A DNA stretch of 64,000 bases from Siphonodentalium dalli (GCA_032622095.1 CP136069.1:87070958-87134957); one strand, 5' to 3'. Shown: positions 24,059 through 35,159, counted from the first letter of the stretch. Made by a program: numbers and translations. The notes: a model not told the origin generated them from the sequence alone.

Positions 24059-26389
24059 ATGCCGGGAAAGTGCAAGTTCAATGTCGAATGGTGTAAACAA
24101 ACAAAGTATAAGCAGTGGTTGTCGCCCGATCAAGACATTCATTCGGCAAAATGCGTAATATGCGCGAAAACGTTCACAATAGCCGGTATGGGCGAGGCGG
24201 CCCTGAAAAGCCACATTTTCTCGAAAAGACACATCGACCGGAGTCAAAAGTCGAATGACATTTCGGTGTTTATGAACAATGTGACGAATGCCACGCCCAC
24301 AAAGTCCACAAACTCCACATCGACATCAGTTTCATCCACATCCAGAGGCCCAACAGTGACACCATTTGTGAGAACAGAGGAAGTGGTCAAATCTGAAATC
24401 TTGTGGACGATGAAAGATGTTGAGTCACATTATAGCTACAACAGTTCGACACACACCGCAGAACGGTTTGCGAAGATGTTTCCCGACTCCAACATAGCAA
24501 AATCGTTTTCATGTGCCGATCGCAAAACGGCATATCTCACCAAATATGGTTTGGCGCCATATTTCAGACAGCAAATGACTTCACGTCTGAAGGACGCCGA
24601 TACATACGTCCTCCTGTTTGACGAAAGTTTAAATTCAACCCTACAAAACAAACAAATGGACATACACATCAAATTCATGGATACCTCTACAAATCTAGTG
24701 TCTAGTAGCTATTCCGACTCCACATTTATGGGATACGGGCGAGCGGATGACTGCATCAAAGAGTTCGAACACATCACACACAACTTAAATCTGTCCCAGC
24801 TCCTGCAAATTTCAATGGACGGCCCTAACGTAAATCTGAAATTCCTCAAAGATTTTAAAACCAAGGTCTTTACGGAACATACTGACACAACTTTGGTCGA
24901 CATTGGTACTTGCAGTCTCCACACCGTGTACAACTCATTTCGCGCTGCAATGGAAGAAACCGAGTGGGAGCTAGATTCATTCCTGAAGTGTTTGTTTTCC
25001 TTATTCAAAAACTCGCCCGCAAGACGTGATGACTATAAGGATATTACTGCTCACGACACATTCCCATTGAAATTCTTTCCCCACCGTTGGGTGGAAAATA
25101 CTCGTGTGGCGGAGAGGGCGATTGAAATTCTCGATGACGTCTCAACATTTGTGACCGAAGTGGAAAGGAACAAAAACTACACAACTCCAACATCTAAAGC
25201 TTTTTCTACAGTGAAAACCCACCTCAAAGACCCTCTTCTCCTCGCTAAACTGTACTTTTTCGTAACATTATCAAAGGATGTGACACCTTACCTCACAATG
25301 ATGCAAACAGATCATCCTATGATTCCATTTATCGCGGATGAATACGAGGACATGACCAGAACGGTTATGAGACGAGTAATAAAACCATCTGCATTAGACT
25401 CGTTGAAAACAAAGGCGGAACTGGTCTCATATAAGCTTGCAGAGAATGACGATGATGTTCTTACGTATAACAAAGTTGAACTTGGTTTCAATACCAAACG
25501 GACCCTGGCGGAAGTCAACAATGGACGATTGAGAACCACCTTCAAAATGGACTGTAGAAAGGCCCTCAAAGTTTTGACCACAGGCTTATTGACCAAGACA
25601 CCACTCAGTTATGTGTTATGCAGGAATACTAGTTGCTTTTCTCCGCGCATCATTGCATCCGACCCTGCCAAGTGCAAAAGTAAACTGACACGTGTACTCA
25701 GTGTCCTCGTTGACAACAAAAGGATTGCGGCAAAAAAGTGTGATGATACCATACGGCAGTATGACAAATTTCTTACCGACGCGAAGAAGGAGCATTCTGC
25801 ATTCAAAGAATTCTCCTATGCCAAATCGACTGACAAGGACAAGGAAACTCAATTCCTGATCAAATTCATTAACTCCGAGAAGTATCCTGACTTATGGTGT
25901 GTTTTAAAGATGATTCTGGTCCTGTCACATGGACAGGCCTCGGTCGAAAGGGGATTTTCGGTGAATTCTAAAATTCTTGTTGAAAACAAGAAAGAAGAGA
26001 CATTTTGCGCGGAACGTTTAGTGTACGACGGAATCGCCAGCGAAAGTGGAACGAAAAACATAAAAATCAACAGTTCCATAATTCAGTACTGTAAGGGTGC
26101 TCGAACAAAATATGAGAATCATCTGGTATACGAGCGAATGGGAAAATCCGACGACAAGAAGCGCAAGGCGAAGCTGGAACGCATGCAAGAAATGACTACT
26201 GCTAAAAAAAGACTGTGTGCAGACATAGCTTGTCTTGAGGACTCTTCCGACGAGGCAGCAAAAAAACTCGAAGAAACTGGCCACCGTGATTGGCTTGTTA
26301 AATTCAATCTGTATCGACAATCTATTAAAGAAAAACAAACGAAACTTGAAGGCGTAAAAAACGACATTGAAAGATTGGTCAAAGATTAA
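24059..26389 (+). CDS. hAT-like transposase, 776 residues, intact frame
   Basis: A single uninterrupted frame. Residues 1-65 carry a BED/C2H2-like zinc finger (AKCVICAKTFTI, then LKSHIFSKRHIDR: C-x2-C, H-x5-H). A Ser/Thr-rich linker follows at about 75-105. The catalytic core has acidic positions fitting an RNase H fold: LLFDESLNSTL (about 185), SMDGPNVNLKFLKDF (about 252) and the HRWVENTRVAE block (about 340) that resembles the hAT RW motif. Near the C-terminus, LWCVLKMILVLSHGQASVER followed by GFSVN matches the hAT dimerisation region (usual SVERxFS). The final 90 residues are charged and probably coiled coil. The ATG at 24059 is the first in frame and directly precedes the zinc finger. No stop or frameshift is present, so activity, recent arrival or domestication are all possible. 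The terminal repeats favour a young element over a host gene. Confidence 0.85.
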   Translation: MPGKCKFNVEWCKQTKYKQWLSPDQDIHSAKCVICAKTFTIAGMGEAALKSHIFSKRHIDRSQKSNDISVFMNNVTNATPTKSTNSTSTSVSSTSRGPTVTPFVRTEEVVKSEILWTMKDVESHYSYNSSTHTAERFAKMFPDSNIAKSFSCADRKTAYLTKYGLAPYFRQQMTSRLKDADTYVLLFDESLNSTLQNKQMDIHIKFMDTSTNLVSSSYSDSTFMGYGRADDCIKEFEHITHNLNLSQLLQISMDGPNVNLKFLKDFKTKVFTEHTDTTLVDIGTCSLHTVYNSFRAAMEETEWELDSFLKCLFSLFKNSPARRDDYKDITAHDTFPLKFFPHRWVENTRVAERAIEILDDVSTFVTEVERNKNYTTPTSKAFSTVKTHLKDPLLLAKLYFFVTLSKDVTPYLTMMQTDHPMIPFIADEYEDMTRTVMRRVIKPSALDSLKTKAELVSYKLAENDDDVLTYNKVELGFNTKRTLAEVNNGRLRTTFKMDCRKALKVLTTGLLTKTPLSYVLCRNTSCFSPRIIASDPAKCKSKLTRVLSVLVDNKRIAAKKCDDTIRQYDKFLTDAKKEHSAFKEFSYAKSTDKDKETQFLIKFINSEKYPDLWCVLKMILVLSHGQASVERGFSVNSKILVENKKEETFCAERLVYDGIASESGTKNIKINSSIIQYCKGARTKYENHLVYERMGKSDDKKRKAKLERMQEMTTAKKRLCADIACLEDSSDEAAKKLEETGHRDWLVKFNLYRQSIKEKQTKLEGVKNDIERLVKD

Positions 26390-26448
26390 AATTTAATCTT
26401 TAACCATTACCAATCATTAAAATTTAATCGTTAACCAATCTTTCAATG
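26365..26448. terminator. Hairpin across the transposase stop codon
   Basis: CATTGAAAGATTGGT (26365-26379), in the last codons of the hAT ORF, is followed by its exact inverse ACCAATCTTTCAATG at 26434-26448. AAAATTTAATC repeats lie in the loop. In RNA this would fold over the stop codon (TAA at 26387-26389). Whether it acts in 3' end formation is unknown. Confidence 0.45.
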
Positions 26449-27249
26449 TTGGTTTTTTATCATTTGATTTAATCATGAAATGACATTAACTTGTTTTTGT
26501 TTACTGTTTATTAAATTAAGTTATTTAAAAAATGTTTTTTATCATTATCACAGGATCACATATGCCTATTGTCTCAACACCAATCAGTAACAAAACAGTA
26601 CTTACAATACCAATCAAACCAAAGCATTGATACATTCAAGCAGATAATTTATATATACACGTGTATATGTACTATATAATACAGTACTATAAAATACTAT
26701 ATTATACTATATAAATATATTAAAATATATTAATTAAGCTAAAATGTCACCATGTACAGTGGCAAAGTATTTGAGTAAATTATTATTAAATGATAAAATC
26801 AGAGACTGAAAGTGTAGCTTTATTCATTTAATATATAATAATGTATATTGGGTATATAATTTATATTATATGTGCGTGTCTGAAAAGTTCAATGCTTTTA
26901 AATTTTCCTTGCGTTCTTTTCTGTTACTTTTAGGTTTTTAAACAATACATATGAGGTTCTGTGATTGAACCATCTCCCAACCACCAATAACAGCTTCAAT
27001 CAGTATATATACACCATGTCTTAGTATTTAAACTGATTTAATTAGTAAATTAGCTTATTTAATTGTAGTGGAGCCTGCAAATGTACATGTATGTGAAGTT
27101 ATCATAATCAACAAACAATATTTAACATTTTGTTTTGCCCGTGATAGTGTTAAAAGGGTGCTTGAAAAGTCATTAAAAGGTCATTAAAAGGTGCTTAAAA
27201 GTGCTTAAATTTAGTTTTTGGGAACCTGTATGAACCCTGTTTTTATTCT

Positions 27250-27900
27250 TCCGACGATGTTTTGATGCCTTTGTCGTTGATGCCGGGCCCTGCATGTTAG
27301 ATGCTTGATAGATAATTCACCATTGCAACATTATTTGAATTGCATCAAAACTAAACTTGAGTGTTTAATGATTATCATATATGTGTATCACTGTAGTCTA
27401 ATATTTCCCACTGTCAACTTTCTCATTCTTAAATAATTATTCCCATTTGAAACCGACAGAAAAGAGGTGCAGTTATCAATTCCAAAACATAATTTGCAAT
27501 TATAGAATAATATTAAAGTTATGAGCTTTGCTCCGAAAAATTTAATCTGATTTCATCTCACTATTAACTGTTACGGTATTACTAGTACATGCAGCCACGG
27601 CGTTTTCCCACGGCATTGCTAATTGGCGTGGCCAATTTCAAGGACTGCATATGTAGTGAATATTAAACTATTTATTTTACGCTTCTTCCTCTTGAATTCC
27701 CAGCGGTATTTTTTTGCTGAACCTCCGTGTTGGAGTGATATTAATTTCTAATTTCCAATTGACATGATTGAGTGTATAAAAGATTAGTATAAAAATTAAC
27801 TCAGTCTGCTGTGATCCTTCCTCAATGATAATGATCTTTGTTGATGAAGGTCCATGATGCAAACACTTCTCCAATATTCGACCTTCTCCAAGAGTGAGTA
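27250..27900. other. No gene seen
   Basis: AT-rich sequence to the right of the hAT element. No repeat partner found in the window and no convincing ORF. Confidence 0.4.
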
Positions 27901-27907
27901 GTCCAAT

Positions 27908-28185
27908 TTAAGAATATCCTAGATAGTCACAGTCCAGAGTGAATTGAGCGAGGATGGCAGGGTGATCTCTGATTGACATATAATCAGGAAGATGGTTGAT
28001 GGTCTTCAGTTGTTTCAGTGCTGCATCCCTAGACTGCTGAATGGCTGGATGTGTGCTTGAGGTCAAAAGATGCTGGATTGATTCACTGTCTTGCTTGCAC
28101 ATCTGACAGACTGATGGTCCGTTGTAGTACACTGTACGCAGCTCGGTTATCCCAAGTGGGTAACTCCAGCCAACATTCTGACATA
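27908..28185 (-). pseudogene. C-terminal fragment of a LINE ORF2
   Basis: On the minus strand a short frame reads GITELRTVYYNGPSVCQMCK, then QDSESIQHLLTSSTHPAI. The C-x2-C plus QHLLT/S spacing and the following basic helical part match the Cys/His tail found after the reverse transcriptase in many LINEs (CxxC...E..xHxxxxC). The rest of the element is missing upstream, where the sequence turns non-coding. Confidence 0.6.
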
Positions 28186-28389
28186 CACATTGATTTCAAA
28201 CAAAAACTTAATTGTGGATGGAATAATTTAACTGAAAAGTTTATCCTATTTTCATACCAACCTGATGTTTTGAACACATGGTGGTAACTTTACTATATAT
28301 TATGATCATGGGCTTTTAAAAAAAAATTGTTTTCGCATTTGTTTAGCATTTTTTCCAGTTTTTGATCGAAAGGTCTTGATTATGCTTAA

Positions 28390-28919
28390 AGAAACGGGCG
28401 GCGTTGGCGGTGGGTATGCTGTTAAAATATTCAGCTGCGTCAAAAACCGCCATAAACAGAAAGAAAAGTAAAATATAGACAGACTTTGTTAATATACCAA
28501 ACAGAAATATGGCATAAACAGTATGTTATTGTCAAATGTTTTTCCTTTGTTATGTAAACAACAGCAAAAAAGCGTTACCGGTACAGAACCTGGCTATTGT
28601 TCAGATCCGGATAAGGTAAAACACAAGGAGCGTTATTTGTTACTGTTTTCCTGATATGGAAATAATAAAGATCGTTTCTATCATTTGTGTGTGATTGACC
28701 AATAGAATTGCGCTGTGTTATGTAAACAGAAGCAAAACTTCTGTAACACGAGCAGGTACTTGTTTACGTACACCGTCGTACGTCTTGGCGACAATATACT
28801 ATTTACGCGCTGATTATATTTGGCGTATGAACAAAACTATATATATATTTTAATATTCCTTCTGTTGATGGCGATTTGAACAAATATGAATATTTCTGCA
28901 ACGAACGCCGCCCGTGCCT
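28390..28919. mobile_element. TTAA-flanked MITE, family 1 (copy 2)
   Basis: Starts AGAAACGGGCGGCGTT and ends with the inverse of AGGCACGGGCGGCGTT. TTAA lies to the left (28386-28389) and TTGA to the right (28920-28923), consistent with one mutated TTAA. Interior words are shared with 11775-12268 and 12273-12640: AGACAGACTTTGTTAATATA, TTATGTAAACAAC, GATATGGAAATAATAAAG and ATTTGTGTGTGATT. No ORF. Confidence 0.75.
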
Positions 28920-29368
28920 TTGAGGAGATGAAGAGTCAGCTCAAGGCCTATTAAAAAAAACCTCTGTTGATCGGTCACTTCAACGGGTTGAATGCGAGGA
29001 TGATGGTCACCATCAGAGGGATACGGAGCCTGAGGAGATATTTTTCCCAGTTTCCTCTATTCAGGATCTTACAGATCTGAGCAGCAAACTGGGAGAAGTA
29101 ATATCTAACCATATGTATTCCTCATGTATTTGAGTAACTTTTTGTTGAAGTGCTGACAAACAGAAATAAAACTCAGATAGTTGGAACTGTGTAATACAGA
29201 GCCAAAGGCAGACCTAGATAAATTAAAACAATGAACGAGAAGAAGGTTCAGTTTAAGAGCATAAAGAAATATTTTTGACTTATTGAAATACAAAATATGG
29301 GCATGATAAAACCAATACTTTTCTTAACTATGTCTTTGCCTCTTAGTTTCCTCCCAAAAATAACAAAA

Positions 29369-30000
29369 ACCGACTAGAGTGACTGGCTTTACTGCTACTC
29401 TGATTGATCAAATTTTAATAAATGACTCAAATATTGATTATGAAACTGGTATAATACTAATTGATATATCTGACCACTTTGGTACTTTCCTGTTACGAGA
29501 GTAAACAAAATAGATATGATCAAAAATCCAAGACGGAATACCAGCGGAACTATATATGAAAATATATTCTGCTTCAAACGACTTTTAATGTCTGCTAACT
29601 ATAATAGTGTTGTATGAAGAACGTGTCCTCAGGAATCATATAAATCATTTACGGAAATTTATTCAAATGCCCTTGAAATAGCTTGTCCACTGAGGCAATC
29701 GAGACAAAGATCTACTAAACAGAAAACATGGATTTCCAAGGGACTGATGATTTCCTCCGAACATAAAGCTAAACTGTTTTATATAAAAAAAACACCAGGA
29801 TCCCTCTAAAATAAATGTCTTAAAATACAAAGAATTTTGTAAACTTTTTAATAAAATAAAACAAGCAAGGAAGATCGACTCTGTACTATATACATAATGG
29901 TAAATGAATATAAACATAATATGAAAAAAAAAAATTATTTGTGAGATAATGCAACAGAGGTCTAAAAAAAATGTCAATGACACTGTAGCTCAATAATTTT
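29369..30000 (+). pseudogene. Degenerate LINE endonuclease-to-RT linker fragment
   Basis: Plus-strand frame 29369-29505 reads PTRVTGFTATLIDQILIND and then GIILIDISDHFGTFLL. These are the last two motifs of an apurinic endonuclease domain of LINEs (T-x2-x-T-x-I-D and S-D-H). After a stop, broken frames continue with NRKHGFP and KKHQDPSKINVLKYKEFCKL, matching the linker before the reverse transcriptase, up to about 30000. The catalytic N-terminal half and the RT itself are absent. There is no ATG-initiated frame, so a simple ORF search would miss it. Confidence 0.7.
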
Positions 30001-30104
30001 ATGCTGAACAGTCAATAGAATGAAGGAAGTAAGAACAAGTTTCAGTAAATCGATTGTATTTTGTAAATGAAATTAATTTCATTTAAAACTTTTCTCCACT
30101 AAAT

Positions 30105-30475
30105 GTGGAGGGTGAACTCCAAGATGGCTCCAGGCGCCATGTTCTGAACAACTTTCGGAAAATAATTGAGAGCTTTAATCTAGAGGTCACACCAAATAAC
30201 CATATAACGACGTTTGTGTGAGGGGTGTGGCATGTATGGTACGGTATGCCAAAGGATTTTAGTCATGAAAAGAGTAAAATCCAAGATGGCGGCTGAGACA
30301 ATATCCTTAACGAAATTCGGAAAATATCGTTGGCTCCCATCTAGAGGTCACTCTGAAGATTCTTAAAACGTTTGGAGATGACCGGACGAGGGATATAGCC
30401 TGTTGGGTATGTGTCAAAGGATTTAGTCAAGCAAAGAGTAAAATACAAAATCGCTGCCGGTGGCCATGTTTTTTT
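30105..30475. repeat. Degenerate repeats with CCAAGATGGC words
   Basis: Three units about 165-180 bp apart share (TCC)AAGATGGC, TTCGGAAAATA, ATCTAGAGGTCAC and CAAAGGATTTTAGTCA(T). They resemble the 10.4-11.4 kb array in style (CCATCTTGG core) but in the opposite sense. No gene is visible. Confidence 0.6.
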
Positions 30476-31254
30476 TATTCGAAAATCGATCAAATTCGAT
30501 AGTGAAACGACGCCTCCGATATTTCATCGAGAAGAGATGCATCTCTCAGTCTTCTCTCTTCTGGAACATCTTGAATAGAATAGTCTACTGGCGCATTTGC
30601 GATGTGGGCACATTTGGTGCAATCTGCTGACACGGTACGTCTTGAAAAGCTAAATTAAACCTGATGATATCCGCTACCAAAACTAAAACAGCCATTTACA
30701 CATGAAACCAAAAAGAGCGTCCAGTCTTAGTCGAGTTCCGATATGGTAGCAATAAAGAGCGTTTATTTAACTTTTGAGCGAGAGTATTTTTCAGAGCAAA
30801 TGAAGCTGGTTCATCAATAGTTTGTGTATTGGTCAACCTATCTTATACCTCCTTCCAAATTATGTAGACAGAAGTTGGAATCTCGACTGAGCCATGTGAC
30901 GTTTCAATATCATAAGGGATAATGGCAGATAGAGATGTGGATTCTACGGTGGCTGGATGAAGACATGGGAAATTTTATTTTTTATCTCGTTTAAACGAGA
31001 TAACTATATATCTCGTTTAAACGAGATAGCAGATGGGAAATTTTATTTTTATCTCGTTTAAACGAGATAACTTATCTCGTTTAAACGAGATAAGGGAGTT
31101 TGGAAATTTTATTTTTATCTCGTTTAAACGAGATAACTTATCTCGTTTAAACGAGATAGCAGATGTGAAATTTTATTTTTATCTCGTTTAAACGAGATAG
31201 TTATAATACAACAGTTACTAGTGGCCATTCCATACGGTTGCACCGGGAATGGAT

Positions 31255-31735
31255 AGGGAACAACTTGTACCCACCCACCACCCCATCACTCATATTATCT
31301 TATGCGCCACAGGCGCTCGTATATAGGTAGTACCCACCCACCACCCCATCCCACCACCCATAGTATCTTACGCGCCGCAGGCGCTCGTATATAGGTAGTT
31401 ACCCACCCACCACCCCATCCCGCCACCCATAGTATCTTATGCGCCGCAGGCCTTCTTATATAGGTAGTTACCCACCCACCACACCATCTCATCACTATGG
31501 GTGACGTGATTACCTATATACGAGCGCCTGCGGCGCACAATATACTATGGGTGAAGGGTGGGTAACTACCTATATACGAGCGCCTGCGGCGCATAGGATA
31601 CTATGCGTGGCGGGATGTGGTGGTGGGTGGGTAACTACCCATATACGAGCGCCTGCGGCGCGCAATAAACTATGGGTAATGGGATGTGGTGGTGTTTGGG
31701 TACCACCTATATACGAGCGCAACCGTCTGGACTGG
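31255..31735. repeat. GC-rich minisatellite of foldback A, unit 1
   Basis: Units of about 63-66 bp contain GCGCCGCAGGCGCTCGTATA, then TAGGTAG, CCCACCCACCACCCCATC and CATAGTATCTTATGC. The array runs in one orientation up to about 31495 and then in the inverse orientation to 31720, so it folds back on itself. GCGCCGCAGGCGC is itself nearly palindromic. ORFs here are artefacts of the repeat. Confidence 0.85.
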
Positions 31736-32394
31736 CCACTAGTAACTGTTGTATTATAACTATCTCGTTTAAACCAGATAAGTTATCTCGTTTAAACGAG
31801 ATAAAAATAAAATTTCCCATCTCTTATCTTGTTTAAACGAGATAAGTTATCTCGTTTAAACGAGATAAAAATAAAAAATAAAACAGCCATTTACACATGA
31901 AACCAAAAAGAGCGTCCAGTCTTAGTCGAGTTCCGATATGGTAGCAATAAAGAGCGTTTATTTAACTTTTGAGCGAGAGTATTTTTCAGAGCAAATGAAG
32001 CTGGTTCATCAATAGTTTGTGTATTGGTCAACCTATCTTATACCTCCTTCCAAATTATGTAGACAGAATTTGGAATCTCGACTGAGCCATGTGACGTTTC
32101 AATATCATAAGGGATAATGGCAGATAGAGATGTGGATTCTACGGTGGCTGGATGAGGACATGGGACATTTTATTTTTTATCTCGTTAAAACGAGATAACT
32201 ATATATCTCGTTTAAACGAGATAGCAGATGGGAAATTTTATTTTTATCTCGTTTAAACGAGATAACTTATCTCGTTTAAACGAGATAGCAGATGGGAAAT
32301 TTTATTTTTATCTCGTTTAAACGAGATAGTTATAATACAACAGTTACTAGTGGCCATTCCATACGGTTGCACCGGGAATGGATAGGGAACAATT

Positions 32395-33175
32395 TGTACC
32401 CACCCACCACCCCATCCCGCCACTCATAGTATCTTATGCGCCACAGGCGCTCGTATATATGTAGTACCCACCCACCACCCCATCCCACCACCCATAGTAT
32501 CTTATGCGCCGCAGGCGCTCGTATATAGGTGGTACCCAAACACCACCCCATCTCATCACCCATAGTATATTGTGCGCCGCAGGCGCTCGTATATAGGTAG
32601 TTACCCACCCACCACCCCATCCCGCCACCCATAGTATCTTATGCGCCGCAGGCGCTCGTATATAGGTAGTTACCCACCCACCACCCCATCCCATCACTAT
32701 GGGTGACGTGATTACCTATATACGAGCGCCTGCGGCGCACAATATACTATGGGTGAAGGCGCTCGTATATAGGTGGTACCCAAACACCACCCCATCTCAT
32801 CACCCATAGTATATTGTGCGCCGCAGGCGCTCGTATATAGGTAGTTACCCACCCACCACCCCATCCCGCCACCCATAGTATCTTATGCGCCGCAGGCGCT
32901 CGTATATAGGTAGTTACCCACCCACCACCCCATCCCATCACTATGGGTGACGTGATTACCTATATACGAGCGCCTGCGGCGCACAATATACTATGGGTGA
33001 AGGGTGGGTAACTACCTATATACGAGCGCCTGCGGCGCATAAGATACTATGCGTGGCGGGATGTGGTGGTGGGTGGATAACTACCCATATACGAGCGCCT
33101 GCGGCGCGCAATAAACTATGGGTAATGGGATGTGGTGGTGTTTGGGTACCACCTATATACGAGCGCACCGTCTGG
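32395..33175. repeat. GC-rich minisatellite of foldback A, unit 2, with a 244 bp internal duplication
   Basis: The same 63-66 bp units as in unit 1, but the centre is duplicated. Bases 32515-32758 recur directly at 32759-33002, a 244 bp step that begins and ends in GCGCTCGTATATAGGTGGTA. The duplicated part itself spans the orientation switch, so the array reads inverse, direct, inverse, direct. Confidence 0.85.
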
Positions 33176-33419
33176 ACTGGCCACTAGTAACTTTTGTATT
33201 ATAACTATCTCGTTTAAACCAGATAAGTTATCTCGTTTAAACGAGATAAAAATAAAATTTCCCATCTCTTATCTTGTTTAAACGAGATAAGTTATCTCGT
33301 TTAAACGAGATAAAAATAAAATTTCCCATCTACTATCTCGTTTAAACGAGATAGTTATCTTGTTTAAACGAGATAAAAATAAAATTTCCCATGTCCTCAT
33401 CCAGCCACCGTAGTGGACA

Positions 33420-34680
33420 GATGTTCAACCAAATTGTAGAACTGCACAAAGAAAATTACAGCTATTTAATGAAGCACATACAAGGGAATTGACAGTTTCG
33501 GCATATATATTTTTTATTTGTAAATGCAACATGAGGCTCGGACCAAACCCGTTTACATCCTAAGTATGTTACCATGACGGAAGCTAGTTGACTTAAATTA
33601 CTGAAAAAACACCTTCAACACAGGCGGAGAGTGTAATAAAAAGATTTAAAATCTTGCTGTGAGAAATGTTTATTCAACCGATGTTATGCTGTTTTTATAT
33701 ATATATATTACAAATTGATAACGATAAACCTATGGGTCTATACACTGCCGTGGGTTTGTGAATATTTCCGTTCCAGGAAAGATGCCTATGTATTGTCCCT
33801 ATGTAGCATTGCAGTGCCAAGTCATCTTGGAAAAGTTTCTATAGGTGATTCAAGCATATAATAATTAGGTTTGGCAAAATTTATATTGACAATGTGACAA
33901 CAATTAAAAAGAGACTGTCCACTAAATTCGGCCATTTTTGAGACCATCTCCTTTTGTACTCAACATAATATATGCCACAAAGAATGAATTTCAGCCATGG
34001 ATTAGTGCAAAATACACTCATGTTCTCTAGAACGATGCAAACAACATGGTAATTATAATGAAAATAAGTTTACGACTCGATACTGTAACTAATTGACCGT
34101 ATTATACCCTTAAAACAATGGTGACATTTTACAGTGTATATATCGGACAATTTCCGACTAATTTGATCAGATCGGGCAATTTCAGCTTAGTTTCTCGGAA
34201 TAATAAAGAAAGAACTATTTATATATATAACTGACAAAAGTCTGAAATAAAAAAAATGTCAGAAAAGCTTGCATCTGTACGTGGTGGTAGTGGTCCGACC
34301 AGCGCATCGAGGAACAGAACTCTGCCTTACAGTTTTAATAGACCTCAATGCAATCTGCACTATATATGTTTTAAACGCGAATTCGCTTGTGGAAACCTAT
34401 TATCGAATTTTCTACTATGATTCTATGTGGGTAGCAGGTATACATGTCGCAGCAGACAGAAACTGTTTGTACAATCCAGAAAGCTTCAGGCTATATTTTA
34501 GATTTTAGACCAGCATTCGCAAGATCAAATATCCATTTAACAATAACTCCGATAATATCCTTCAACAAAACGCCGTCCATTAGTGGGAATCCGTGGGTGT
34601 TATCAACGGAATCAAGCAAATACACATACCGCTACTAATGATTCACTGTTATCCGATAAAAAAAAAGTTGTTCGTTAATC
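33420..34680. other. No gene seen
   Basis: AT-rich sequence with short unrelated ORFs only. Confidence 0.4.
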
Positions 34681-34697
34681 GGGATGAGGAACAATAG

Positions 34698-35021
34698 CAA
34701 ACTCCAGGCATAGTTATTTCACATCGCTCCGCTGAGATACCACTGCCACAAGGACATTTGGTAAGGATTTCTGACCTGATCTTAGTTCTTATGTTTTAGG
34801 ATTAAAATTGTCTGTGTCTGGCTCAGTTTATATTGTTCTCATCAATACCGAAAGAATTACCATTATTGCAAATCTGTGGTGGTCAAAATAAGATAATAGG
34901 TGACTAAATATAGTTCCGACGATACGTAAAAATAGATGCATCGGTCCGCAAAGTACCCTCCTTGTGGCAGTGATCAATCGCAGTGATAGGGCCTAACGGA
35001 GATGGCGCTGCATGGAGTTTG
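34698..35021. mobile_element. Mutator-like MITE, copy 1
   Basis: Starts CAAACTCCAGGCA and ends with the inverse of CAAACTCCATGCA. It is bordered by a perfect 9 bp duplication GAACAATAG (34689-34697 and 35022-35030). Further inside, both ends also share CACTGCCACAAGGA, so the inverted repeat extends about 65 bp with gaps. Nine-base duplications and long terminal repeats fit the Mutator (MULE) superfamily. No ORF. Other copies are at 47219-47539 and 63386-63680. Confidence 0.85.
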
Positions 35022-35159
35022 GAACAATAGTTTTATTAAGAGAGCAAAATAAAAAGAGAGCGAGATAGCACATAATCATTGTCTATCACTGTCGTTGTAG
35101 TGATGGTGGGCTTTCTTCTAAAAGTATGTATTTTGCACTCATCCCTGGCTCAAGTTCAT

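Larger units (their letters stand above)
23639..27239 (+). mobile_element. hAT-type DNA transposon, apparently complete
   Basis: The left end CAGGGTTTTCACAGG (23639) and the right end, inverse of CAGGGTTCATACAGG (27239), form a 15 bp inverted repeat with three mismatches. CAGGG ends are typical of hAT. Directly outside lies the exact 6-mer TTTTTA (23633-23638 and 27240-27245). That is shorter than the usual 8 bp hAT duplication and, being T-rich, could be partly chance. Subterminal repeats of AAGTGCTTAAATT and CATTAAAAG types occur on both sides in the same, not inverted, orientation. A single long transposase ORF lies inside. Confidence 0.8.
30685..33416. mobile_element. Duplicated foldback element A (palindrome arrays around a minisatellite)
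   Basis: The outer ends are inverted: CTACGGTGGCTGGATGA at 30939 and its inverse ending near 33414, each followed by a GACATGGGAAATTTTATTTT block. Arms consist of repeated 20 bp palindromes TATCTCGTTTAAACGAGATA: about 7 and 4 copies in unit 1, about 5 and 6 in unit 2, with a few one-base variants. Between the arms lies a GC-rich minisatellite. The whole arrangement, including 250 bp of left flank, is present twice with an offset of 1195 bp (30685 and 31880). No transposase ORF. This resembles foldback elements, but no named family was recognised. Confidence 0.85.

Noticed and set aside
24436-26382. Several minus-strand ORFs within the hAT transposase gene
   Set aside because: Shadows of the long plus-strand frame.
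31295-33187. Long repetitive ORFs (YIRAPAAHKILWVAGWGGGW type) on both strands
   Set aside because: They are translations of the GC-rich minisatellite; frames exist on both strands and follow the DNA repeat, not a protein family.
30984-33380. Regularly spaced palindromes considered as a CRISPR array
   Set aside because: Spacers are not unique and the units are perfect palindromes in inverted arms in a eukaryotic sequence; this is a foldback element.
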